Positions 54,356-62,546 of a DNA stretch of 64,000 nt are shown here, piece by piece. Both the position numbers and the translations under genes were made by a program. The first letter of the stretch is position 1. Every line of letters starts with the position of its first letter. The notes under the pieces are model-generated. The model saw only the letters and a program-made list of their open reading frames with translations. It was not told the DNA's origin and ran no database searches. Origin of the DNA: [Muricauda] lutisoli (nom. illeg.) (GTDB lineage: Bacteria; Bacteroidota; Bacteroidia; Flavobacteriales; Flavobacteriaceae); NCBI RefSeq assembly GCF_017313105.1, contig NZ_JAFLND010000003.1:498879-562878 (forward strand), read 5' to 3'.

Positions 54356-55330
54356 TTGAAGATCGTTTCGCAGATAAGGGAGCCCATAGAAAATGAGATG
54401 CAGCTTTTTGAGGAAAAATTCCTCAAGTCCATGTCCTCCAAAGTCGCATTGTTCAACAGGATCACCTACTACATTGTTAACCGAAAGGGCAAGCAAATGC
54501 GCCCTATGTTCGTTTTCTTGACCGCCAAATTATTGAATGGGGAGGTCAATGAACGGACTTATACAGGAGCTTCCATCATCGAATTGATACATACCGCCAG
54601 TTTGGTGCATGATGATGTGGTGGATGATAGTAACAAGCGCAGAGGCTTTTTCTCCATCAATGCCTTGTGGAAGAACAAAATTGCTGTCTTGGTAGGCGAT
54701 TTTCTTTTCTCCAAAGGACTTTTGGTTTCCTTGGAAAACAAGGATTACGATTTGCTTCATATTATTTCCAATGCGGTCCGTGATATGAGCGAAGGGGAAT
54801 TGCTTCAGATTGAAAAAGCGCGATTGTTGGATATTACAGAAGAGGTGTACTACGACATCATCCGACAAAAAACAGCAACCTTGATAGCAGCCTGTTGCAG
54901 TATGGGCGCTTGTTCTGTTAGACCCGATTCAGAAGAGGTGGAAACTTTTAGGAAGTTCGGCGAGCTCTGTGGAATGGCCTTTCAAATTAAGGATGACCTT
55001 TTTGATTACGGTGCGGAAAAAATTGGAAAGCCTACGGGAATCGATATCAAGGAACAGAAAATGACCCTTCCGTTGATCTACGCATTGAACAATAGCGATA
55101 AGGAAAGGAAAAAATGGTTGATCAACTCCATCAAAAAGCACAACAAGGACAAAAAACGGGTTAAGGAAGTTATTGCCTACGTCAAAGAAAAGGGCGGACT
55201 GGATTATGCCGTGGTCAAAATGCTGGAGTTTAAGGACGAAGCTTTGGCCATTTTGGACAATTATCCCGATTCAGAGTACAAAAGTGCCCTCATCCTTATG
55301 GTCAACTACGTGGTAGATCGTAAAAAATAG
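54356..55330 (+). CDS. polyprenyl diphosphate synthase
   Basis: A 324-residue trans-prenyltransferase that extends isoprenoid chains, probably for menaquinone or undecaprenyl precursors. The two aspartate-rich motifs are DDVVDDSNKRR (about residue 84) and DDLFDYGAEKIGKPTGID (about 211). The start is TTG at 54356, since MKIVSQIREPIENEMQLFEE aligns with the usual family N-terminus and no ATG precedes it. Chain length is not readable. It is followed by a promoter-sized gap and the sigma factor gene. Confidence 0.9.
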   Translation: MKIVSQIREPIENEMQLFEEKFLKSMSSKVALFNRITYYIVNRKGKQMRPMFVFLTAKLLNGEVNERTYTGASIIELIHTASLVHDDVVDDSNKRRGFFSINALWKNKIAVLVGDFLFSKGLLVSLENKDYDLLHIISNAVRDMSEGELLQIEKARLLDITEEVYYDIIRQKTATLIAACCSMGACSVRPDSEEVETFRKFGELCGMAFQIKDDLFDYGAEKIGKPTGIDIKEQKMTLPLIYALNNSDKERKKWLINSIKKHNKDKKRVKEVIAYVKEKGGLDYAVVKMLEFKDEALAILDNYPDSEYKSALILMVNYVVDRKK

Positions 55331-55441
55331 AAATTTAAAAAACTGAATATCAATTTGATACTGAAAATTTTTATTTTTCAGGCAACTCTTTGTGTTTAGA
55401 TTCCGTCTATTTAAATAGAAGCACTTTTGTAAACCAAACTT

Positions 55442-56017
55442 TTGAAGATCATCACGCTACATAGCAACGAAAAACAATTGATCAAAAAATCGATCAAAGG
55501 GGACCAACAGGCCCAACGATTGTTGTACGATAAATTTTCCCCAAAGATGTTAGGGGTGTGTAGGCAGTACATCAAAGACCTTCATTTTGCGGAAGATGTA
55601 ATGATCAACGGTTTCGTTAAGGTTTTTAACCACTTGGGTTCCTATCAGCATAAAGGTAGCTTTGAAGGTTGGGTCAGGACCATAATGGTACGGGAAAGTA
55701 TTTCGTATTTGCGCAAAAGGCAGTTTGTGGTCTACGATGATGAAGCCATGGAAGTAAAACGAGAAGTTTCAACTTCCAACGATGGACTTTTGGATGTTGA
55801 ATATGTGCAACATCTGATCGATGAACTTCCCGAGGGCTATAAAGCGGTATTCTTGCTTTATGCTATCGAAGGTTACGGCCATAAAGAGATTGCGGAGTTG
55901 TTGGAAATATCCGAAGGAACTTCAAAATCGCAATTGTTCAAGGCTCGAAAGATGCTCCAAGAGAATTTAAGTTTAAAAGGAATGTCGCCCAAATCAAGAT
56001 CGGCGAGCAAAAAATAG
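55442..56017 (+). CDS. ECF-type RNA polymerase sigma factor
   Basis: The 191-residue protein has region 2 (YDKFSPKMLGVCRQYIKDLHFAED, then FEGWVRTIMVRESISYLR) and region 4 (LPEGYKAVFLLYAIEGYGHK, then ISEGTSKSQLFKARKML), with no sigma-3 region, so it is a group IV sigma factor. It starts with TTG at 55442; LKIITLHSNEKQLIKK fits the family. A 14-bp palindrome lies upstream. The next gene encodes a membrane protein that may be its anti-sigma factor. Confidence 0.9.
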   Translation: MKIITLHSNEKQLIKKSIKGDQQAQRLLYDKFSPKMLGVCRQYIKDLHFAEDVMINGFVKVFNHLGSYQHKGSFEGWVRTIMVRESISYLRKRQFVVYDDEAMEVKREVSTSNDGLLDVEYVQHLIDELPEGYKAVFLLYAIEGYGHKEIAELLEISEGTSKSQLFKARKMLQENLSLKGMSPKSRSASKK

Positions 56018-56022
56018 AGGGT

Positions 56023-56754
56023 ATGGATAAACTGGAAAAACACATCAAGGAGAAGTTGCAGGAGCGTACCATTGCCCCATCAAAAGGAACTTGGGACAAA
56101 ATCGCTTCGCAGATAAAGGAGCCAGCACCAAGAAAAAGAAATACGTGGTTCCCGTATGCCATAGCCGCAAGTGTTGTGGGGATCGTGCTGGTATCGGTCT
56201 TCTATTTTACCAAGGGTGATCCTGAAACAAATCAGGTTCAGATGGTAGAAACCGAAAATACAATAGATAAAGAAACACAAATTCAGTCCAAGGACAAGGT
56301 CGTTGAAAAATCGGTAAAGCAAAATCAAACCGAGGTTGCAGAAACCAAATCTGAATCCATTGTGCCTGACCAAACTCGAGAGTTCAGTACAGAGCCTCAA
56401 GTTTCGAGTACAGTAGTTACCAAACAAGAGGTGAAGGAACCGTTGCAGGATGATATCAAAATAAATTCTGATGAGTTGATAGCACAAAAGGTAGAAGAAG
56501 TGGTGGCACAGGTACAGCTCATGGAGAATGCAAAGCAGGATGTTACCGATGCCGAAGTGGATTCCCTTTTACGGGCGGCACAACGACAGATTTTGACCGA
56601 TAAGTTATTTGCCGATGGCGGGTCCGTGGATGCCATGTCACTATTGGCCGAAGTAGAAGATGAGCTGGACGAATCGTTCCGTGACCAGATCTTTGATGCC
56701 TTAAAATCGGGTTACCTTAAACTACGTACCGCCGTGGCAGACAGAAATCAATAA
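56023..56754 (+). CDS. membrane protein, candidate anti-sigma partner
   Basis: The 243-residue protein has a cytoplasmic N-terminus of about 40 residues (KHIKEKLQERTIAPSKGTWD), one transmembrane segment at about 44-64 (FPYAIAASVVGIVLVSVFYF) and a polar, Gln/Glu-rich external region. It begins five bases after the sigma gene stop. The topology and position fit an anti-sigma or sigma-associated membrane protein, though the zinc-binding HxxxCxxC motif of ZAS anti-sigma factors is missing. Inference from context only. Confidence 0.65.
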   Translation: MDKLEKHIKEKLQERTIAPSKGTWDKIASQIKEPAPRKRNTWFPYAIAASVVGIVLVSVFYFTKGDPETNQVQMVETENTIDKETQIQSKDKVVEKSVKQNQTEVAETKSESIVPDQTREFSTEPQVSSTVVTKQEVKEPLQDDIKINSDELIAQKVEEVVAQVQLMENAKQDVTDAEVDSLLRAAQRQILTDKLFADGGSVDAMSLLAEVEDELDESFRDQIFDALKSGYLKLRTAVADRNQ

Positions 56755-56839
56755 AATTATTCATCAATCAAGACAAACCTTCTACAACTTCCTGTTCCAT
56801 TCGGGCAGGAAGGAGGGAGGTTTATAATCCAAAACAATC

Positions 56840-57910
56840 ATGAAAACAATTACATTTTATTCCGCAGTTTTATTCTTGTTCTTGGTTTCCCAAGTATCAT
56901 TTGGGCAAGAGGACTATCAAAAGAAAATAGAGACTTTAAAAATTGAAAAGCAACGCATTGTTGAGCAAGAGAAGAATGCTTTAAAGTTTGAGGTAAGGGA
57001 TATCAACAAGCGACTAGAGAATGGTGATATCACTGAAAAAGAGGCAAGGATACTTAAAGAGGAAGTAGCGAAGCAACGAGCCTTGAACATTGAAAACCGT
57101 GTAGCCATCATCGAGAACAGGATCGCTTTATTGGAGCGAAACAAAGGTGATGTTTTGACATTGACAGCATCCGATACCATTTATGGTGATAGGGTGCGGC
57201 TTGGTCTGCTCATCGATGGAAACCCAGTCTTTACTTTAAAACCAAAACGAAGAAATAGGGAAATCAAATACGATAGACGCACCTATTCCGATTTTGTGAT
57301 GGCCATAGGGCTGAACAACGCCTTGATCGAGGGACAGTCACTCTCCGATTCCCCCTATAAAATTGGCGGAAGCCGATTTTTTGAAATGGGCTGGCAATGG
57401 AGGACCAGAGTATTCAAGAATTCCAATTGGCTACGTTTTAACTATGGGTTTTCGTTCCAGTTCAATGGGTTAAAGCCTGATGGAAATAGAATATTTGTTC
57501 AAGAGGATGGTCAAACGGTGTTGCAGGAATTCGAGTATGATTTGGATAAATCCAAGTTTCGAATGGACAATCTTGTGTTTCCAGTTCATTTTGAGGTTGG
57601 CCCCTCTCGCCTAAAGAAAACAGAGCGAAGCATCCGTTATTCAATACGGGACCAATTTAGGTTAGGTTTTGGAGGGTATGGCGGATTTAGCCTGGGTACT
57701 CGTCAAAAATTAAAATACAACCGAGATGGTGATAATGTAAAGGATAAACTTAAAAGGGATTATAACAGCAGTGACCTAATTTATGGGGTGAGCGGATATA
57801 TGGGTATAGACGGTGTTTTACTTTATTTAAAATACGACCTGAACCCGATTTTTAAAGATGCAGATGTAAAACAAAACAATATTTCACTAGGCCTTCGGTT
57901 CGACATTTAA
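56840..57910 (+). CDS. secreted protein with coiled coil and barrel-like C-terminus
   Basis: The 356-residue protein has a signal peptide (ITFYSAVLFLFLVSQVSFGQ) and a charged coiled-coil region at about 25-95 (KKIETLKIEKQRIVEQEKNA, then NIENRVAIIENRIALLER). A strand-rich C-terminus ends LGLRFDI, typical of outer-membrane beta-barrels. It follows the sigma/membrane-protein pair by 85 bases and may be a target or a member of that regulatory unit. No family recognised beyond barrel-like outer-membrane protein. Confidence 0.7.
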   Translation: MKTITFYSAVLFLFLVSQVSFGQEDYQKKIETLKIEKQRIVEQEKNALKFEVRDINKRLENGDITEKEARILKEEVAKQRALNIENRVAIIENRIALLERNKGDVLTLTASDTIYGDRVRLGLLIDGNPVFTLKPKRRNREIKYDRRTYSDFVMAIGLNNALIEGQSLSDSPYKIGGSRFFEMGWQWRTRVFKNSNWLRFNYGFSFQFNGLKPDGNRIFVQEDGQTVLQEFEYDLDKSKFRMDNLVFPVHFEVGPSRLKKTERSIRYSIRDQFRLGFGGYGGFSLGTRQKLKYNRDGDNVKDKLKRDYNSSDLIYGVSGYMGIDGVLLYLKYDLNPIFKDADVKQNNISLGLRFDI

Positions 57911-57933
57911 TCATTTTTGAACCTTGAACAAAT

Positions 57934-57961
57934 ACGGCCAGGACTTTCTTGGCCGTTTTTT
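57934..57961. terminator. terminator between convergent genes
   Basis: Stem ACGGCCA / TGGCCGT followed by six T; it overlaps the last bases of the convergent zinc-ribbon gene. Confidence 0.8.
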
Positions 57962-58202
57962 ATGCCGATAGTGCCCGCTCCATTTCCGGGGTAAAGTCCT
58001 CTTTGTGGTACACTTTTTTACAATGGGAACATTCCGCATAGCGAATGTTGTTGATGGTAAAGAGTGGAATCCAGAACAAATGGGCATAGTTGGGTTGCGC
58101 CACTGCGGTCAAGGTACCTGTTTGGTTGCAGTAAGGACAGGTAACATTGTTCAGTACTTTGGTTTCTTTTTTACCAGGTCTTGTTCCGAAGAAAAGTATC
58201 AT
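57960..58202 (-). CDS. small zinc-ribbon protein
   Basis: An 80-residue protein with two CxxC pairs (CPYCNQTG near residue 22 and CSHCKKVY near 58), a classic zinc ribbon, and a hydrophobic patch between them (YAHLFWIPLFTINNIRY). It matches small zinc-ribbon proteins common in Flavobacteria. The role is unknown. It is monocistronic and divergent from the 2OG oxygenase gene. Confidence 0.75.
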   Translation of the reverse strand: MILFFGTRPGKKETKVLNNVTCPYCNQTGTLTAVAQPNYAHLFWIPLFTINNIRYAECSHCKKVYHKEDFTPEMERALSA

Positions 58203-58310
58203 TTTTCTTATTGCTGTTGTTCCAATTCAAAGTTAGAGCTTTCATGGGCTAATGAAAAAAATGATTTTCGTTTTTAAAAATTTTCTACATTCGCCCACAT
58301 TTTTGAAACA

Positions 58311-58940
58311 TTGAACGCCTACCACGGTTTGGAGGATTGGTTGTCCTGGATGGACGACATCTCCAGTAAGGATTATGTGATTATCGATAACTTTCTTCGG
58401 GAAGAACTCTACTTTGAAATCAAATCTTTTTTTCTTGGTAAACTGCCCAACTTTAAGGAGGCAGGGATAGGTGCGCATTCCGATAACCAGATAGACAGTG
58501 CGGTTCGCGGAGATTTCACCTATTGGTTGGATAGAAACCGCGATGCCCATTTAAAGTCCTATTGGAATCTGCTTGACGAGACCATGCATATTTTCAACCG
58601 CTATTGCTATTTAAGTTTATCGGGGTATGAGTTCCATTTGGCACATTATCCGTTCGGGGGACATTACGATAAACACCTGGATCAGTTCGAAAACCGTAAC
58701 AACCGGATGATCTCCATGATCATTTATTTAAATGATGATTGGCAACCCGGCGATGGAGGGGAACTGGAAATTTTTGAAAAGGACGACTCAAGTTTCTTGG
58801 TGGAACCCTTGGCTGCCCGCTGTGTCATGTTCAAAAGTGCAGAGGTGCCCCATGCAGTCTTGGAAGCCCGAAAAAGTAGGTTTAGCCTAACGGGTTGGTT
58901 GTTGTACCAACCCTCGTCAGTAGGTAAACTCTTCGTGTGA
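58311..58940 (+). CDS. 2-oxoglutarate/Fe(II)-dependent oxygenase
   Basis: The 209-residue protein has the iron-binding facial triad as H-Y-D (GGHYDKHLDQF) and a distal His (EVPHAVLEA), followed by the 2OG-binding Arg (KSRFSLTGW). The fold and length match prolyl-4-hydroxylase-like enzymes. The frame opens with TTG at 58311; the nearest ATG (58350) would remove the first 13 residues. The substrate, protein or small molecule, is unknown. Confidence 0.85.
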   Translation: MNAYHGLEDWLSWMDDISSKDYVIIDNFLREELYFEIKSFFLGKLPNFKEAGIGAHSDNQIDSAVRGDFTYWLDRNRDAHLKSYWNLLDETMHIFNRYCYLSLSGYEFHLAHYPFGGHYDKHLDQFENRNNRMISMIIYLNDDWQPGDGGELEIFEKDDSSFLVEPLAARCVMFKSAEVPHAVLEARKSRFSLTGWLLYQPSSVGKLFV

Positions 58941-59252
58941 TTATTTCTTTTTGCGCTCAATCTGCTTAATAAGGTTCTCATTTTGTGCAGTGGATGAGCC
59001 ATAGGACATCACCATTGTTCCCTTTGTGCCATCTTTGGCCTCAATGGTAAATACTATGGATTCATCACTAGGGTTCGTCATACCTTCAAAACGATACGAA
59101 TCGATGATCTTAAGTTCGCTGGGCTGATATTCTTTTTTGGAATACAATGCCTTTATGCAAGTTTCATCTGCTTCAAAATCTTCTTTGTAGCCTTCTTCTT
59201 GGGTAAGTGTGTTCACTGCTTCGGAAAGCGTGTCAAAACTATATTTGTCCAT
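58941..59252 (-). CDS. small conserved protein of unknown function
   Basis: A 103-residue soluble protein (DTLSEAVNTLTQEEGYKEDF, then SYRFEGMTNPSDESIVFTIE). This resembles a short family that is often labelled phosphoribosylpyrophosphate synthetase in Bacteroidota genomes, although it lacks any PRPP synthetase motif and is far too short. I treat that label as misleading. Its stop adjoins the 2OG oxygenase stop and it follows the flavodoxin gene by eight bases, so it is probably cotranscribed with it. Confidence 0.65.
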   Translation of the reverse strand: MDKYSFDTLSEAVNTLTQEEGYKEDFEADETCIKALYSKKEYQPSELKIIDSYRFEGMTNPSDESIVFTIEAKDGTKGTMVMSYGSSTAQNENLIKQIERKKK

Positions 59253-59260
59253 AGGTGTTT

Positions 59261-59794
59261 TTATGTTTTTAAATTAGTTATAAAATGAAGGACGTCCTCT
59301 TTCACCTTTGACCAATCTGTGTACTCGTGATCTTGGCTGGTATCAACGGATCCTCCTTCTTTTTTAGCGATGGAACGCATTATGAGCTTTTTAAAATAAT
59401 TATATTTTGTGTATTTCAAAGCCCCGGCGATATGCCATACGGTTTTAGTGTTCCATGTAGTGTCTTTTAAAAAGTCCTTTGCAATTTGCGATGCTTCCTC
59501 GTGCTCTTCCTTAATGTCGGATGCTACCGCCATGCTTACAGAGAAAAAAGCACTTGGCTTTTGGTTTAATATATCAATATTTTCTTGAACATAGTCCTTG
59601 ATCAGCGTATTGTATTTATGAATATGTATTGAACTGCCGACAAGAACTGCATCAAAATTGTTTGGGACAGGAGGGTCTTCTACAGCATTTGCTATAACTA
59701 CTTGATGCCCTTTCTCTTGGAGAACATTCTCCATAAACCTTGCGATTTTTCGGGTTTGGCCTTCTACCGTTCCGTAGATTATCAAAATTTTCAT
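59261..59794 (-). CDS. HemG-like flavodoxin-domain protein
   Basis: The 177-residue flavodoxin-fold protein has the phosphate loop TVEGQTRKIA at residues 9-18 and ALKYTKYNYFKKLIMRSIA with GGSVDTSQDHEYTDWSKV near the C-terminus. These match the menaquinone-dependent protoporphyrinogen oxidase HemG group, whose long insert loop is in this region. A heme role is therefore likely but not proven; related flavodoxins exist with other roles. Confidence 0.78.
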   Translation of the reverse strand: MKILIIYGTVEGQTRKIARFMENVLQEKGHQVVIANAVEDPPVPNNFDAVLVGSSIHIHKYNTLIKDYVQENIDILNQKPSAFFSVSMAVASDIKEEHEEASQIAKDFLKDTTWNTKTVWHIAGALKYTKYNYFKKLIMRSIAKKEGGSVDTSQDHEYTDWSKVKEDVLHFITNLKT

Positions 59795-59879
59795 GACTAT
59801 AGGTTTGATTGTTGCACTACCCTAAAGTCACGTAATATTTTTGAAAATCTCTATGATTTTGGTCAGTTGCACCCGACTT

Positions 59880-60584
59880 TTATTCTACTCTTTCAAAAGA
59901 ATTGCCTGTCCAAACCTCATGGGTGACTTCGCAGTACGAACATACGTCTATGAGGTTGGTCTCCGTATCAAGAGCTCCAATATTTTTGATGAGGAGTTTA
60001 CTGTCTTTTTTAAATTCCGAACCTAAAGAAGTTACAGGGCCATCGTATATTTTTCCCGTAATTCGGTCAACAATAACCCCAGCTTGACAGGGCGATCCAC
60101 ATCCCCAGGTAACCAAAGTGTAATGTCCAGCAAAATTGATGCCTTCCGAACATGCCTGTTTGATTCGGGTAATAAAGTTTTTTGCATCTGGATTGGTGGT
60201 AAAATCGGGCGCTGCCAATTCCCCTTCATAAACTTCTACGCTGTAATCCTCAAAAGATGAATCGGGGTTGTACTTTCTATAGATTCTAACGTCTTCGTAA
60301 GCCACATCTTTGCCCATGATAATGTCATCTCCATAACTGGCCAATTGATTGTAAATGGGAAAGCTATCCATAGCTGTATTTTGAACAACCATGATTTCGG
60401 CTGGTTTTTTTCCCAATATTAGATAATCAAAAGACTCGAAAATAGGTTTTAGAATATGTTCTTCTTGCGTTATTGTTTTTAGAATGGTGCCCTGCTGGCT
60501 TTCGGTTTGTTCTTTATTGTCTTTCTTTTTGGGCTGGCAAGAAAAAAAGACTGTGCAGCACAGTAATAAGATACATCGAGTCAT
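59880..60584 (-). CDS. lipoprotein of unknown function
   Basis: The 234-residue protein has a lipoprotein signal (ILLLCCTVFFSC) and a Lys/Gln-rich spacer. A C-terminal region with NFAGHYTLVTWGCGSPCQAG and a second Cys pair (IDVCSYCEVT) may be disulfide-bonded. The 'AGHYTLVTWGCG' text is shared by a family of uncharacterised secreted proteins; I know no function. It lies three bases after the S15-type peptidase gene and is probably in the same transcript. Confidence 0.65.
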   Translation of the reverse strand: MTRCILLLCCTVFFSCQPKKKDNKEQTESQQGTILKTITQEEHILKPIFESFDYLILGKKPAEIMVVQNTAMDSFPIYNQLASYGDDIIMGKDVAYEDVRIYRKYNPDSSFEDYSVEVYEGELAAPDFTTNPDAKNFITRIKQACSEGINFAGHYTLVTWGCGSPCQAGVIVDRITGKIYDGPVTSLGSEFKKDSKLLIKNIGALDTETNLIDVCSYCEVTHEVWTGNSFERVE

Positions 60585-60587
60585 TTT

Positions 60588-62417
60588 TTAAAATTTGATT
60601 TCTCCACCCACCACAGGTAATGTGAGTTCAGTGGCATCCAAGTCCACCGTTAGTTCCGTTCCCGGTTTTGGCCAAAGCGTGAATTCCTTATCACTTGAAA
60701 AAATCATCAATCCGATTTGTTGTCCTTTTGGAATAATTTGATCATCTGGCATCAACTCAAATTCCATTTCGTAAAATTTGTTTGGAACCAAAGGTTCGCT
60801 CTCTGTTAGCGAGCTATGATTTTGGGGATCTGCCCATCCGCGGGTAATAATGTTGTCCGTAATTTTTGTGTTCAATGCCTCGGTCCATGGAAGGGATACC
60901 AACCAAACCGATAAATTGGCAGCAGGCTTGCTACTGGCCAGTTTAATCTTGATCTTTGGTACTCCGGAAATATGAACATCTTCGGTTAAGGGAGCGGTAA
61001 CATAAAGCAATCGGTGTTCTGTGGTTTTAGCTTTTGCCAAACTGGCCCCGGAAAAGGAATAGTTGTCCACCAAGGTCTCGGTGCCTTGTTTTTTGGGTCT
61101 GCTTGTCGTCAATTGACCTTTGGCGGGAGCTCCTGTACTAAGATATAGTTGAATGTCTTTTGCATCAGGATTGGGATAATCTTCGTAAGGTGTGGGATTG
61201 TTTTTTTTGTCGTTTTCACGAACAATCCATGCTTTTGGTTCGTTTTCCACTCCGTTTTCCACTCCATACAGATAACGGGTAAACCATCGGTTCATCATGG
61301 AAATGGGGGGTGGCCCACCATGTCCGTTTTGATGGTAGTAAATTCGTGCCGGCAGTCCCATTTCTTTAGCTTTTTTGTAAATACGATAACTGTGTTCGGG
61401 CATTACGTTCCAATCATTAAAACCGTGGGACATTAAAAGGGCGGCTTTCATGGGTTTCATGTCGTTCAGATAATCCCTACCGGCCCAAAAATCGTTGTAA
61501 TCTCCCGTTATACGATCTTGTCCGTTCTTCATTTCCGTATCACGAACAACCTCATTGTTCCTTGCTCTTTTGGATTCATCACCACTGTGGATAAAATCGT
61601 AGAGGACATCAATATCCTCTCCCAAGTATCCTCCTGGCGAACGCACTAGACCATTGGAACGATAGTAATGATAATATGAGGTGTTCGGTGCAATGGGGAT
61701 AATGGCCTCAAGACCATCTACTCCCGTGGTAGCTGCGGCCAGTGGAATAGTTCCATTGTAGGAGGTGCCAGTCATGCCCACTTTTCCTGTAGACCAATAA
61801 GCTTTCACTTCTATGTCGCCATTCCGTTCTGTATATGCTTTTGCTCTTCCATTGAGCCAATCTATTACGGCTTTTGGTGCGAGGGACTCGTTGTCGCCAC
61901 CGACCGTTGGGGCACCATCGGAAAGTCCAGTACCGGGAGAAGAAGAGTGTACTACAATATACCCTCTTGGAACCCATGTCATAATTTGTGAATTGGATAT
62001 GATTGGGCGTTCACCTACACGGGTAACTTCGGGGTGGTTTCTGGGTTTCGCTGGCTCACCGAGCTCATGCTGTACATCCCAAAAAATACCTTTGTCCAAT
62101 CCAGCTGTTCCGGCATAATACGGGCTGGATTCGTAGATAACAGGAAGTTTTAGATTTTCTGTGTCCGTTTGCTCTGGGCGTGTAACATCTACATGCATGC
62201 GGTCCAGTTTACCATCACCATCGGAATCAAAAGTGGTTTCTACCCAAAGATCATGGCGTATCCATTGGCTGGGGTCGGAAAATGCCTCGACCACCTGGGC
62301 CTCGCCATTTTCTATGACCGGACCGGCTTTTTTCGCCATTTGGCCCTGGCCGATAAAAACAAAGGCAATTAAAAACGTGGCAAGTGTCCAATAATGTCTA
62401 AATTTTCGCTGTATCAT
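60588..62417 (-). CDS. Xaa-Pro dipeptidyl-peptidase-like (S15/CocE) hydrolase
   Basis: The 609-residue exported protein has a signal peptide (WTLATFLIAFVFIGQGQ). The nucleophile elbow is GTSYNG with Ser219; downstream are the VMPEHSYRIY loop and NGHGG, which likely holds the catalytic His. The C-terminal jelly-roll (KFYEMEFELMPDDQIIPKGQ) is typical of PepX/CocE enzymes. It is the second member of this superfamily in the window but distant from the lipoprotein at 13387. It probably cleaves X-Pro dipeptides from secreted peptides; an esterase role is possible. Confidence 0.87.
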   Translation of the reverse strand: MIQRKFRHYWTLATFLIAFVFIGQGQMAKKAGPVIENGEAQVVEAFSDPSQWIRHDLWVETTFDSDGDGKLDRMHVDVTRPEQTDTENLKLPVIYESSPYYAGTAGLDKGIFWDVQHELGEPAKPRNHPEVTRVGERPIISNSQIMTWVPRGYIVVHSSSPGTGLSDGAPTVGGDNESLAPKAVIDWLNGRAKAYTERNGDIEVKAYWSTGKVGMTGTSYNGTIPLAAATTGVDGLEAIIPIAPNTSYYHYYRSNGLVRSPGGYLGEDIDVLYDFIHSGDESKRARNNEVVRDTEMKNGQDRITGDYNDFWAGRDYLNDMKPMKAALLMSHGFNDWNVMPEHSYRIYKKAKEMGLPARIYYHQNGHGGPPPISMMNRWFTRYLYGVENGVENEPKAWIVRENDKKNNPTPYEDYPNPDAKDIQLYLSTGAPAKGQLTTSRPKKQGTETLVDNYSFSGASLAKAKTTEHRLLYVTAPLTEDVHISGVPKIKIKLASSKPAANLSVWLVSLPWTEALNTKITDNIITRGWADPQNHSSLTESEPLVPNKFYEMEFELMPDDQIIPKGQQIGLMIFSSDKEFTLWPKPGTELTVDLDATELTLPVVGGEIKF

Positions 62418-62546
62418 GATTTTTTTTATTCTTCTAAATGAAGTAATGAAGTTCCCAAGATACTAAATCTTAAACAGGGATTTGATTTTTGAATTCACCA
62501 AAACTTTGTTTTTATTTACCTTTAACAGCTATTTTAACAGAACGCC

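Noticed and set aside
58941-59252. Annotation as phosphoribosylpyrophosphate synthetase
   Set aside because: Only 103 residues and no PRPP-binding motif; the label circulating for this family is unsupported by sequence.
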